DNA from: a bacterium
GTDB taxonomy: Bacteria > Verrucomicrobiota > Verrucomicrobiia > Limisphaerales > J093
Length of the DNA stretch: 13,233 bases
Assembly (NCBI GenBank): GCA_021784265.1
Contig: JAJXTA010000019.1
Location: 1-13,233 of the forward strand
Reading direction: 5' to 3'
This document shows, piece by piece, positions 1-7,477 of the stretch; positions within the stretch are counted from its first letter, which is position 1; each line of letters starts with the position of its first letter. Under the pieces are notes generated by a model. The model saw only the letters and a list, made by a program, of their open reading frames with translations. It was not told where the DNA came from and did not search any database. The position numbers and the translations under genes were made by a program.

Positions 1-1095
1 GATGGTCATCAGCCCCGCCTCACCCGCAACCACCCCCCAGAAACCCATACAGATGCCATGCCCGCCATAGGCGATCAGGCGCGTCGGAGCCACCGCCTCG
101 TCGGTCACCGGATAGGAAATGCCCTCGTTAAGCGGGATGATCAAGCGGGTGTCGGGACCGCTCACGAACGGGTGCGGGAAGCGCAACGGCAGGGCCACGT
201 CCGCGCTGCCGTCGGCCGTGACGGTGAATTCGGGACGCTCGGGGTCAAGCCGCACGGTGAGGCCGAGCCCCGCGCCCGTCGCCACCTGGAGCAAGCCCAC
301 CCGCAACTCCCCGCCCGCCGCCCGCGCGTTGGTAACCACCAGGCCCTGACTCATCGCCTGCTGCTCCCATGTCGTTCCGCGGCGCCGATCGACTACCGTC
401 AGGGTCGCATCCCCGGTGTGAAACCGCACCACCACACGGTCATTGGCCAGGGCGAACTCCGCCGGCAGGTCAGGCGGGCGCAGGCCGCCCACGGTGCCCG
501 CCGCGCGGAGCGACACGTCGTCCACCCACACCGTGGCGGGCCCCACGCCGATCAGGCGCGGTTGGATCGCACTCACCCCGTCGGGGACAACGAAGCGCGT
601 GACTACTCGCTGCCAACCGTGTTCCCCTTGCACCGATCGTTGCCCCAATGACCAGTCCACCACGCCCCGCGGTCCGCTATAGGCCACGGCACAAAGCGTC
701 ACTGAGCCCTCCCCCGTGAGCCTCACCCGAGCGCTCATCTCGAATACATCTCCGGATCGAGTGGGAACCCGGGCCTGGGCGTTCAGGCTCCAGTCCTGCC
801 GCCCGGTGTGGACCACGCGCGCCGCACTCTTCCCGGCGTGTCGAGTAACGGCGTCCAGGGCGAGGTCCCCGGCGCCCGGCTCGCGCGTCCAGAGCGGCCC
901 CCAGCCGGCCAAGCCAGCTTCGAACCCGCCATTCGAGATCAACTCCGCCGCCATCAACTGTCCGACGCCGCCCCCCGCCAGCGCAACCCACGCCACTATC
1001 CCAACCCGGAGGGTGAGCAGCCCCAAAAAGGCCGCGGCGCCCAGCGCAGAGCCGCACCGGGGCCGGGACGAAAGAGGGGCGCTACCGGTTCTCAT
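1..1095 (-). CDS. Secreted carbohydrate-binding-module protein, probable glycoside hydrolase (C-terminal part outside window)
   Basis: The frame is open from the ATG at 1095 to the left edge without a stop, giving 365 residues of a longer protein. Residues 1 to about 49 form a long basic and hydrophobic export signal, with likely cleavage near LMA/AEL. Residues 51-197 look like a family 4/9 carbohydrate-binding jelly roll: it opens with ELISNGGFEAGLAGW and closes with a TVWVDDVSLR strand, both typical of that fold. From about residue 213 a beta-rich region follows (LPLRFPHPF, LIIPLNEGISYPV, GICMGFWGVV). It resembles the galactose-mutarotase-like N-terminal part of large verrucomicrobial and planctomycete glycoside hydrolases (GH101/DUF5696-like); this is from memory and the family is uncertain. 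No catalytic residues are in view. The gene is divergent from the GH2 gene across 90 bp. There is no Shine-Dalgarno; a TATCCT hexamer lies 3 nt before the ATG. Confidence 0.8.
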   Translation of the reverse strand, partial: MRTGSAPLSSRPRCGSALGAAAFLGLLTLRVGIVAWVALAGGGVGQLMAAELISNGGFEAGLAGWGPLWTREPGAGDLALDAVTRHAGKSAARVVHTGRQDWSLNAQARVPTRSGDVFEMSARVRLTGEGSVTLCAVAYSGPRGVVDWSLGQRSVQGEHGWQRVVTRFVVPDGVSAIQPRLIGVGPATVWVDDVSLRAAGTVGGLRPPDLPAEFALANDRVVVRFHTGDATLTVVDRRRGTTWEQQAMSQGLVVTNARAAGGELRVGLLQVATGAGLGLTVRLDPERPEFTVTADGSADVALPLRFPHPFVSGPDTRLIIPLNEGISYPVTDEAVAPTRLIAYGGHGICMGFWGVVAGEAGLMTI

Positions 1096-1185
1096 AAGAG
1101 GATAAGTTTCGCTGCGGGAAGCTGGGGGTGAACTTGACTCAAATCAAGGCTGGCGAAGCCACCGCCCGTAGCTTGGCGACCGTAT

Positions 1186-3294
1186 ATGGAACGTCCACAC
1201 TGGAAACCGCGCTCGACCGCCCACCGCCTCTGCCAAGCGCTGCGGCTGGCGGTCCTCCTCGGAGTGGGCGGGGCGCTCGGCGTTGCCGCCCCGCTGCGCG
1301 CGGTGATCCCCCTCAACGGCGACTGGCAGATTGCCGAAGGGGAAATGGACACACCTCCGGCGGAGTTCACCCGCCACGTGCCGGTCCCAGGTCTGGTCGA
1401 TATGGCCCAACCGCCCTTCACCGCCGTGGGGGTGAAAAGCGGCCTGCGCCAAGCCTTTTGGTATCGCCGCACGTTCACCCTCCCGGGCGCGTTGCCCGCG
1501 GTGGCCCTGCTCAAGCTCCACAAAGCCGCCTATGGAACGCGCGTCTTCCTCAATGGCCAGGTGCTGGGCGACCACCTGCCCAGCTTCACCCCTGGCTACT
1601 TCGACCTCCGCCCCGCCCTGCGCTTGCAGGGGAGCCCGAACGAACTGCTCGTCCGGGTGGGCGCGTACCGTGACGCGGTGCCGCCGAGCATCCCCGCCGG
1701 CTGGGATTTCGAGAAGACCAAGTACATCCCGGGGCTCTTTGACGACGTCGAGATCATTCTCTCGGGCACCCCACACTTACTGCGCGTGCAAGCGGCGCCG
1801 GACATCACCAACCGCTGCGTGCGCGTCCAAGCCCAGGTGCGCAACACCGGTCCGGCCACCCTCAGCGGGGTGGAGTTCGTCGTGCGCGAGGCCGGGTCCG
1901 GGGCGGTCGTGGGCCGGGCGGACGCCCCGCCACAGCTCCTGCCGGCGGGCACGGAAGCCCGCTTCGAAGCCACCATTCCCATCGCCCGCTGCCACCTCTG
2001 GTCGCCCGAGACACCCTTCCTCTATCGCCTCGAAGCCCGAACGAAGGGAGACCGGCTCGACACGCGCTTCGGCATGCGCGAGTTCCATTTCGATCCCGCC
2101 AGTGGACGCGCCGTTCTCAACGGCCGCCCCTACTTCCTGCGCGGCAGCAATGTGACGCTGTACCGCTTCTTTGAGGACCCCGCGCGCGGGGACCGGCCCT
2201 GGCGCGCCGACTGGGTCCGGCGCCTCCATCGCGCGTTCAAGACCATGCACTGGAATTCGCTCCGCTACTGCATTGGGTTCCCGCCGGAGCTATGGTATCG
2301 TATCGCGGACGAGGAGGGGTTCCTCATTCAGGACGAGTTTCCCCTGTGGCACCTGAGCAGTTGGCCGTCCGAGTTGAAGCGGGAGGAATTGGCCAGGGAA
2401 TACACCGAATGGATGCGGGAGCGCTGGAACCATCCGTGCGTGGTCCTGTGGGATGCCCAGAACGAAACGCGCAGCCCGGAGACCGGCCCGGCCATCCAGA
2501 TGGTCCGCGCCCTCGACCTCTCGCACCGGCCCTGGGACAACGGTTGGTCGGCCCCGGAAGCCCCGGGTGATTCCTTCGAGTCGCACCCGTATCTCTTCCA
2601 GAATCCCAAGTTCCGCCTCGAACAATTGGGGCAGGTCTCGGGCGTGCCGGGCGGGAACGCGCTGCCCGGCCACGGCACCAACGCCATCATCATCAACGAG
2701 TACGGCTGGCTCTGGCTCAACCGGGACGGCACCCCGACCACGCTGACCAAGCAGGTCTATCAGAACTTGCTCGGCCCGACCGCGACCCCCGCCCAGCGCC
2801 GGCACCTCTACGCCCGCTACTTGGCCGCGTTGACCGAGTTTTGGCGCGCCCACCGGGCCTGCGCCGGCGTGCTGCACTTTTGCGGCTTGGGCTACTCGCG
2901 CCCGGGGGGTCAAACCAGCGACCATTTCACCGATCTCGAACGGCTGACCTTCGAACCCGAATTCAAACGTTACGTCGGCGACGCTTTCGCTCCCGTCGGA
3001 CTCATGATCGACGAGTGGGCGGAAACGCTGCCAGCCGGCCAGCCGCGGACCTTCCCAGTGGTGGTCATCAATGACCTCGACCGCCCGTGGGAAGGGAGCG
3101 TGCAGTTCCGCGTGCTGCGCGGGGGCAGCCCCGTGGCCAGCCTCACGCAGCACTGCGCGCTCACCAACCTAGGCAGTCAACGGCTGAGCTTCGCCTTAAC
3201 CCTGCCCACCAAGTCTGGCCCCTACCAACTGGAGGCGACCTTGCTCGGGGGCGGCGAGCGGGTTCGGAGCTGGCGCGATTTCGCGATCCCCTGA
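1186..3294 (+). CDS. Secreted glycoside hydrolase family 2 enzyme (beta-galactosidase/beta-glucuronidase type)
   Basis: A 702-residue retaining glycosidase. Residues 1 to about 39 are a signal peptide (basic start, then LAVLLGVGGALGVAAP). Residues 41-195 form the GH2 sugar-binding jelly roll (IPLNGDWQIAEGE, WYRRTFTLPG, RVFLNGQVLG), about 196-300 an immunoglobulin-like domain ending in TRFGMREFHF, and about 300-600 a TIM barrel starting at the typical LNGRPYFLRGSNV. The acid/base is probably E427 in WDAQNET and the nucleophile E505 in IINEYGW; their 78-residue spacing suits the family. The WDAQNE context differs from the usual LGNE, so the enzyme may belong to a lesser-known GH2 subfamily. Residues about 615-702 form an extra beta domain. 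It should act in the periplasm or outside the cell. The substrate is unknown. The ATG at 1186 gives the complete signal peptide; no Shine-Dalgarno precedes it. Confidence 0.93.
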   Translation: MERPHWKPRSTAHRLCQALRLAVLLGVGGALGVAAPLRAVIPLNGDWQIAEGEMDTPPAEFTRHVPVPGLVDMAQPPFTAVGVKSGLRQAFWYRRTFTLPGALPAVALLKLHKAAYGTRVFLNGQVLGDHLPSFTPGYFDLRPALRLQGSPNELLVRVGAYRDAVPPSIPAGWDFEKTKYIPGLFDDVEIILSGTPHLLRVQAAPDITNRCVRVQAQVRNTGPATLSGVEFVVREAGSGAVVGRADAPPQLLPAGTEARFEATIPIARCHLWSPETPFLYRLEARTKGDRLDTRFGMREFHFDPASGRAVLNGRPYFLRGSNVTLYRFFEDPARGDRPWRADWVRRLHRAFKTMHWNSLRYCIGFPPELWYRIADEEGFLIQDEFPLWHLSSWPSELKREELAREYTEWMRERWNHPCVVLWDAQNETRSPETGPAIQMVRALDLSHRPWDNGWSAPEAPGDSFESHPYLFQNPKFRLEQLGQVSGVPGGNALPGHGTNAIIINEYGWLWLNRDGTPTTLTKQVYQNLLGPTATPAQRRHLYARYLAALTEFWRAHRACAGVLHFCGLGYSRPGGQTSDHFTDLERLTFEPEFKRYVGDAFAPVGLMIDEWAETLPAGQPRTFPVVVINDLDRPWEGSVQFRVLRGGSPVASLTQHCALTNLGSQRLSFALTLPTKSGPYQLEATLLGGGERVRSWRDFAIP

Positions 3295-3401
3295 GCCTGC
3301 GTGGCGCGGCCCAGCGGCGGCCGCAAACGAGTCGTCCTCTTGGGCGAACGACCCAACGCCCCGAGTTTGCGCGGCGGTCCGTTACTGGCTATCGTAGGTC
3401 C
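3295..3401. other. Intergenic spacer between GH2 gene and DUF2905 gene
   Basis: 107 bp without a gene. It holds a short hairpin, TTGGG at 3340-3344 with CCCAA at 3352-3356 and a 7-nt loop. There is no T-tract, so it is not a convincing intrinsic terminator. The promoter-like element of the next gene lies at its right end. Confidence 0.5.
3367..3395 (+). promoter_or_regulatory. Promoter-like element for the DUF2905 gene
   Basis: TTGCGC (3367-3372), a 17-nt spacer and TATCGT (3390-3395) fit a sigma-70-type -35/-10 pair. The -10 ends 6 nt before the ATG at 3402, so transcription would start at or next to the A of the start codon, giving a leaderless mRNA. The -35 region shares the 12-mer TTTGCGCGGCGG with the promoter-like element at 7436. 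Read by eye, without experimental support. Confidence 0.45.
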
Positions 3402-3614
3402 ATGGAACCGCTGGGTAAGATGTTAATCCTGGCCGGGCTCGGTCTCGTTGGCCTGGGCGTCATGGTCTGGCTGCTGGGGCGCCGGTCCGGCGGGGGCTGG
3501 CTGCCGGGGGACATCGTCGTGCAACGGGGCAATTTCAAGTTCTACTTCCCGGTTGTCACCTGCCTGGTGGTGAGCGTGGTCCTGAGCGCCCTGGCTCGCT
3601 GGTGGCGAAAATAG
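3402..3614 (+). CDS. Small DUF2905-family inner-membrane protein
   Basis: A 70-residue protein matching the DUF2905 pattern: a first membrane helix at about residues 7-26 (MLILAGLGLVGLGVMVWLLG), a short loop with the conserved WLPGDIVVQRGNFKFYFP stretch (residues 33-50), and a second helix at about 47-66, ending in a basic RWWRK tail. The family is widespread and its function is unknown; the small two-helix form suggests a membrane accessory protein. It sits between two glycoside hydrolase genes with its own promoter-like element, so it need not share their role. The ATG at 3402 puts the first helix at the N terminus, as expected for the family. No Shine-Dalgarno is present beyond a weak AGG. 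Confidence 0.88.
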   Translation: MEPLGKMLILAGLGLVGLGVMVWLLGRRSGGGWLPGDIVVQRGNFKFYFPVVTCLVVSVVLSALARWWRK

Positions 3615-3651
3615 GCCCCCCGCGGCTTCGCTCCGACCACGGGGTTTCGGC

Positions 3652-3680
3652 TTGTCAAGCGGGGCGGTGGTCGGTTGGCT
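3652..3680 (+). promoter_or_regulatory. Weak promoter-like element for the cellulase-like gene
   Basis: TTGTCA (3652-3657), a 17-nt spacer and TTGGCT (3675-3680), with 6 nt to the ATG at 3687. The -35 is good and the -10 is poor. It is listed because its spacing to the start codon matches the elements before the DUF2905 and FIST genes. Confidence 0.3.
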
Positions 3681-3686
3681 GAGGCC

Positions 3687-5186
3687 ATGTTCCTGTCCAT
3701 CGTTGGCCGCAGCCCGTCGGCGCGTCGCAGGCGCCTGACTCCCCGAGGCTGGCTCGGGAGCCTGATAGTCCTGGGCCTGACCTGGGCCAGCCGCACCGAG
3801 GCGCGCGAGCTTCCCCCGCTCGCGTTGCACCCCAAGAACCCGCACTATTTTCTGTTCCGCGGCCGGCCGACTGTGCTGATCACGTCTGGCGAACATTACG
3901 GCGCGGTGCTGAACCTGGATTTCGACTACGTCCGGTACCTGGACACCCTCCGCGCCGACGGCTTCAATCTGACGCGCACCTTCAGCGGCGCCTACGTCGA
4001 GCCGGCCGGGGCATTCAAGATTGCCGCCAACACCCTGGCCCCGGGCACCAACCGCTTCCTGTGTCCCTGGGCCCGCAGCACCACCCCCGGCTATCCCCTG
4101 GGCGGCACGAAGTTCGATCTCACCCGTTGGGACCCGGCCTACTTCGGGCGGCTGAAGGAATTTCTGACCCAGGCGGGGCGGCGAGGGATCGTGGTGGAAT
4201 TGAATCTGTTCTGTCCCTTCTACGAAGAGTCGCAGTGGGCGCTGAGTCCCCAGAACCCCACCAACAACATCAACGGTCTGGGGACCCTGGCTCGCACCAA
4301 CGCCTATACGCTCGACCGCAACGGCGGTCTGCTCGCCGTCCAGGACGCGCTGGTGCGCAAGCTGGTGACCGAGCTCCAGGGCTTCGACAACCTCTACTAC
4401 GAGATCTGCAACGAGCCCTATTTCGGCGGGGTGACACGGGACTGGCAGCACCATATCGCCGGGGTAATCACCTCGACCGAGCACTCCTTCCGCCACCATC
4501 ACCTCATCTCCCAAAACATCGCCAACGGAGCCGCACGGGTCCAAAACCCCGACCCAGCCGTTTCGATCTTCAACTTCCACTACGCCACCCCGCCGGACGC
4601 GGTGCGCCTGAATTACAATCTGGATCGCGTGATCGGCGACAATGAAACCGGCTTCCGTGGGACGAACAACCTCCCCTACCGCCGCGAGGCCTGGGAATTC
4701 CTCCTGGCGGGCGGTGGCCTCTTCAACAACCTGGACTACTCTTTTACGGCCGGGCATGAGGACGGCGCCTTCGTCTATCCGGCCACCCAGCCCGGGGGCG
4801 GCAATCCGGAGTTCCGCCGGCAGTTGCGGGTTCTCCATGAGTTCATGACGGCGCTGAACCTCATCGGCCTGCGGCCGGACATCAGCGTGATCGCCGGTGG
4901 CCTGCCCCCGGGTTTCCGCGCGCGCGGCCTAGCCCAACCGGGAACGGCGTACGCGATCTACCTCTGCCGCATGGACAACGCGGCCGGGCGGACGCCCGAT
5001 CGGGATGGCTCGAGGACTACGCTCCGGCTGACGTTGCCTCGTGGCTCGTTCCGCGCGGTCTGGGTCAATCCGGTTTCCGGCCAGACGGAGGAGCACCCGC
5101 TCGCCAAACACTCGGGGGGGCCGGTTAGCCTCAGCTCACCCCCGTTCACCGAAGACATGGCCTTACGGGTGCAGCGCACCCGTTGA
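3687..5186 (+). CDS. Secreted cellulase-like glycoside hydrolase (TIM barrel, DUF4038/GH5-related)
   Basis: A 499-residue protein. Residues 1 to about 41 are an export signal: a basic SARRRRLTPR stretch, hydrophobic WLGSLIVLGLTWA, then a possible TEA/RE cleavage site. The barrel follows: HPKNPHYFLFRGRPTVLI (residues 48-65), FNLTRTFSGAY, the acid/base motif YYEICNEPYF with E243, and IGDNETGF with E320 as the likely nucleophile. Then comes YRREAWEFLLAGGGLFNNLD, a block I recall from planctomycete and verrucomicrobial cellulase-like proteins. The C-terminal 90 or so residues form a beta domain (FRAVWVNPVSGQ) like the putative collagen-binding domain often attached to this group. The frame also has a TTG at 3675, but the ATG at 3687 is preferred because it fits the promoter spacing. 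The substrate is unknown. It is convergent with the GH5 gene, 100 bp apart. Confidence 0.88.
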   Translation: MFLSIVGRSPSARRRRLTPRGWLGSLIVLGLTWASRTEARELPPLALHPKNPHYFLFRGRPTVLITSGEHYGAVLNLDFDYVRYLDTLRADGFNLTRTFSGAYVEPAGAFKIAANTLAPGTNRFLCPWARSTTPGYPLGGTKFDLTRWDPAYFGRLKEFLTQAGRRGIVVELNLFCPFYEESQWALSPQNPTNNINGLGTLARTNAYTLDRNGGLLAVQDALVRKLVTELQGFDNLYYEICNEPYFGGVTRDWQHHIAGVITSTEHSFRHHHLISQNIANGAARVQNPDPAVSIFNFHYATPPDAVRLNYNLDRVIGDNETGFRGTNNLPYRREAWEFLLAGGGLFNNLDYSFTAGHEDGAFVYPATQPGGGNPEFRRQLRVLHEFMTALNLIGLRPDISVIAGGLPPGFRARGLAQPGTAYAIYLCRMDNAAGRTPDRDGSRTTLRLTLPRGSFRAVWVNPVSGQTEEHPLAKHSGGPVSLSSPPFTEDMALRVQRTR

Positions 5187-5286
5187 ACGCCGCCGACAGG
5201 GTGCCAGCTCCGGTGACCAAGCCGGCTTCACGGCCCCGCCCTCGGGAGCGTGGGTCGCAACCTGTTTCCGCCTCCCGCCACCAGAG

Positions 5287-6384
5287 TTAGCTCGCCTGCA
5301 AAAGTTCCAGCAAGGCCCGGTCCAGCTTGTGGCCCTGCCAGGAGTCGTAGGCCACGTCCACCCGCTCGCTGTCCAGGATGCCGAATCCGCCGCGCAGGTT
5401 CCACAGCGCCCAACCCCACCCGGCTTCCCGCCAGAGACTCAGGTTGTCGCGCAGCCAAGCCAGCACGACCTCGTGGGGCGTCCGGTTAAACGCCCCGAAC
5501 TCGCCCACCATCACTCCCACCCCGCGGGTTTGCAGCCGCTGCCAGGGCTCGATGTCCCGCTGGCGCATGGTTTCCTTATCCCACAGGGTGGTCCCGTCCC
5601 GGAGCGGGTAGGTCGGCTTCTCCCACCGGCCACCGTTGCCAGCCCAGGAGGAAAGGTAGTGGGTGAGCTTGAACGGCTGATAACCCCGCGTGGCCGCCGC
5701 GACGCCCAGGCCCGCGAGCTCGATGGGCGCCACGTTTCCCCACTCGCGGCCGTCGCAAATAACCAGGCGCTGTGGATCCTGCTCCCGGATCGCCAAGGTC
5801 ATCTGCTCGATCACGCGGCGATAGACTCCTGGCTCGAGCTTGGGCGGTTCGTTGAACAGATTGAAACTGAGCCGGCGATTCGGGATGCCCTGGTAGCGCT
5901 TGGCGAAGTGGCGCCAGTGCAGGGCACAGACCCGCTGCGCTTCGGCATCCGTCCAGACCGACAGTGCCTCGGGCGGCCGGGCCACCGTGTAGCCGGGTGC
6001 GCGGTGGAAATTCAGGCAGACATGAACGCGGTGCTTTTCCCCGAAGTGAACGGCCTCATCGATTTCGCGGAGGGTGGGTTCGTGAAACTTCGTCCAGTCG
6101 CCGCCCTCGATCCACATCTGGTAGTCCAGCGGCAGGCGGACGAAGTCGAAGCCCCAACCGGCGATCCAGGCGAAGTCGGCCTCGACAAAGCGGTCGTTGC
6201 GGCCGTTGAACTTTTCCAGGAGGTTGAACCCGCGCCAGCGGGGCAGCTTGGCCGCGCTGGGATCGGGCAGCGGAGCCTCCGTGGCTCCGGCGCGGCCGAC
6301 CGCTTGCGGCCCGAGCAACCCCGCCCCCAGCCCGCTCGCCAAGGCGCGCGTCACGAAGGCACGTCGGGAAATGCGTGTGTCCAT
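5287..6384 (-). CDS. Tat-exported glycoside hydrolase family 5 enzyme (endoglucanase/mannanase type)
   Basis: A 365-residue protein starting at the ATG at 6384. The first residues, MDTRISRRAFVTRALASG, carry a twin-arginine motif (SRRAFV) before a hydrophobic stretch ending near residue 35, so export should be by the Tat route in folded form. The GH5 TIM barrel runs from RGFNLLEKF (about residue 51) to the end. It shows GWGFDFVRLPLDY, LNFHRAPGY, the acid/base E179 in FNLFNEPP and the nucleophile E295 in VMVGEFGAFN, then WALWNLRGGFGILDS, a usual substrate-cleft block. All expected GH5 catalytic residues are present, so it is probably active on a beta-linked glucan or mannan. The frame stays open upstream to 6924, but that part lacks GH5 similarity and would bury the Tat signal. 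No Shine-Dalgarno is seen. Confidence 0.93.
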   Translation of the reverse strand: MDTRISRRAFVTRALASGLGAGLLGPQAVGRAGATEAPLPDPSAAKLPRWRGFNLLEKFNGRNDRFVEADFAWIAGWGFDFVRLPLDYQMWIEGGDWTKFHEPTLREIDEAVHFGEKHRVHVCLNFHRAPGYTVARPPEALSVWTDAEAQRVCALHWRHFAKRYQGIPNRRLSFNLFNEPPKLEPGVYRRVIEQMTLAIREQDPQRLVICDGREWGNVAPIELAGLGVAAATRGYQPFKLTHYLSSWAGNGGRWEKPTYPLRDGTTLWDKETMRQRDIEPWQRLQTRGVGVMVGEFGAFNRTPHEVVLAWLRDNLSLWREAGWGWALWNLRGGFGILDSERVDVAYDSWQGHKLDRALLELLQAS

Positions 6385-6576
6385 GCTGGGTTGGACCGTA
6401 GCCGAGGCTGGGCATTCATTCTGGAGGGGGCGGCCGTTGGCGGCCTCGGGGCCGGCCGCCCGCGGTCCGGCCAAGGCCGCCGGCTCCGCCGCGCCGCCGC
6501 CCGCCGCTGGGGCGCCGATTTCTGTTGCCACGCTCCCACCCCTATGCCCATAGTGAGCGTTCTGACTGGAAACGAA

Positions 6577-6582
6577 TAGAAT
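6577..6582 (+). promoter_or_regulatory. Possible -10 box (TAGAAT) for rpoZ
   Basis: TAGAAT lies 7 nt before the TTG start at 6590, again close enough for a leaderless transcript. No good -35 hexamer is visible 16-18 nt upstream, so the call is weak. The 200 bp between the GH5 start and rpoZ is GC-rich and holds no gene I can support. Confidence 0.3.
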
Positions 6583-6589
6583 CATTGCC

Positions 6590-6844
6590 TTGAAGAGCGA
6601 GCTTACCAAACAAGCCCAGGAGAAAGTGGGTAACCCCAATGTCCTGGTCAACCTCATCTCCCGCCGGGTCCGGCAGCTTAACTCCGGGGGCGGGGCGGCC
6701 AACCGACCCCTGGTGACCGCCCCGGATACCTTCGGGGCGGCGGACGTCGCCCTGATGGAACTCATCGAGGAAAAGCTCGGGTGGGAAATGCTGCCAGAGA
6801 CCCCCTCGGGCGAGCCGCAAGGCAAGCGCCGGCGGCGCGGGTAA
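6590..6844 (+). CDS. rpoZ: DNA-directed RNA polymerase omega subunit
   Basis: An 84-residue small protein. Residues 9-31 (AQEKVGNPNVLVNLISRRVRQL) match the conserved omega N-terminal helix, where the usual core is R(Y/F)xLVxxxSxRxRQL. Residues 37-66 continue with a PLV, FGAADVALMELIEEK block, like the conserved region where omega contacts the beta' subunit. The C-terminal tail is basic (KRRRRG). Omega helps fold and stabilise the beta' subunit. The start is TTG at 6590; there is no ATG or GTG upstream in frame close by, and this start gives a normal length for the family. It is followed 54 bp later by smpB in the same direction. The protein diverges from E. coli omega, so the call rests on the core motif. 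Confidence 0.8.
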   Translation: MKSELTKQAQEKVGNPNVLVNLISRRVRQLNSGGGAANRPLVTAPDTFGAADVALMELIEEKLGWEMLPETPSGEPQGKRRRRG

Positions 6845-6898
6845 CCGCTCTTCGTCCTCCCAGATGCCTGCCGGCCCCTCTCCCGGCGGCCGGTCCTC

Positions 6899-7354
6899 AT
6901 GGCTGAGATCGTGTCCAATCCCAAAGCGCGGCACGATTACCACATCCTGGAGACGTTCGAGGCCGGCGTGGTGCTCCGAGGCACCGAAGTCAAGTCGCTG
7001 CGCGCCGGGCACGGGCAACTCCGCGAGGCCTTCGTGCGTATCGCGCGAGGGGAGGCCTTCCTCCACAACGCCCAAATCGATGAGTACGCCCAAGGCAATC
7101 GGGCCAACCACGCCCCGCGAGCGACCCGGAAGCTGTTGCTGCACCGCGCGGAGATCCGCCGACTGCAGGACCAAGCGGCCATCAAGGGGCTGGCCCTGAT
7201 CCCGCTGGCGCTGCACTGGAATCACGGCAAGGTCAAGGTCCTCATCGCCGTCGGCCGCGGCAAACAGGAGTTCGACAAACGGGAAGACCTCAAGCGGCGG
7301 GAGGCGGACCGAGAGCTCAAGCGGGCTCGAATGCATCACCTAAAGGGCCACTAA
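6899..7354 (+). CDS. smpB: SsrA-binding protein SmpB
   Basis: A 151-residue protein of normal length for the family. SmpB binds tmRNA (SsrA) and delivers it to stalled ribosomes for trans-translation. Visible family motifs are the N-terminal NPKARHDYHILETFEAGVVL, GTEVKSLRAG (residues 28-37), FLHNAQIDEY, KLLLHRAEI, PLALHWNHGKVKVLIAVGRG (residues 102-121) and the C-terminal basic DKREDLKRREADREL tail, which enters the ribosome. The ATG at 6899 gives the standard N terminus. No Shine-Dalgarno is seen. It follows rpoZ by 54 bp and may be co-transcribed. No tmRNA gene is recognisable in the window. Confidence 0.97.
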   Translation: MAEIVSNPKARHDYHILETFEAGVVLRGTEVKSLRAGHGQLREAFVRIARGEAFLHNAQIDEYAQGNRANHAPRATRKLLLHRAEIRRLQDQAAIKGLALIPLALHWNHGKVKVLIAVGRGKQEFDKREDLKRREADRELKRARMHHLKGH

Positions 7355-7477
7355 CGTGCGCGCCCCTCAGCCCCAACCGCGAACGTTCTCCGCGCGCCGA
7401 GCGGCGGCGGCGGGCTCGCGGCCGCGGAATTGCCTTTGCGCGGCGGGTCGGCCTCCGTACATTTCCCGGCTAACGGC
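7355..7477. other. Intergenic spacer upstream of the TPR-like gene
   Basis: 123 bp, very GC-rich, with GCGGCGGCGG-type repeats and no gene. It contains the promoter-like element at 7436-7463. Confidence 0.5.
7436..7463 (+). promoter_or_regulatory. Promoter-like element for the TPR-like gene and possibly dapL
   Basis: TTGCGC (7436-7441), a 16-nt spacer and TACATT (7458-7463), with 14 nt to the ATG at 7478. It shares the 12-mer TTTGCGCGGCGG (7435-7446) with the element before the DUF2905 gene. The downstream gene and dapL are only 8 nt apart, so this may drive both. Confidence 0.4.

Noticed and set aside
3340..3356. Hairpin TTGGG/CCCAA after the GH2 gene as terminator
   Set aside because: The stem is only 5 bp and no T-tract follows. 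I found no convincing intrinsic terminator anywhere in the window.
3423..4838. A 471-codon open frame on the minus strand, antisense to the cellulase-like gene
   Set aside because: The translation has no recognisable family features, while the plus-strand frame shows clear hydrolase motifs. Long antisense frames are expected in GC-rich coding DNA.
5041..6579. A 512-codon open frame on the plus strand over the GH5 gene
   Set aside because: The minus strand encodes an intact GH5 enzyme with Tat signal and both catalytic Glu residues; the plus frame is low-complexity shadow sequence.
6385..6924. Upstream in-frame extension of the GH5 gene
   Set aside because: It would place about 180 unrelated residues before a good Tat signal and overlap rpoZ on the other strand.
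7381..7388. GAACGTTC palindrome as a LexA/SOS box
   Set aside because: The arms have no spacer, unlike known GAAC-N4-GTTC boxes, and it is not in a promoter-like position.
6385..7477. A tmRNA (ssrA) gene near smpB
   Set aside because: No tRNA-like acceptor end or tag-coding sequence is recognisable in the flanking intergenic stretches. I also saw no tRNA, rRNA or CRISPR repeats elsewhere in the window.
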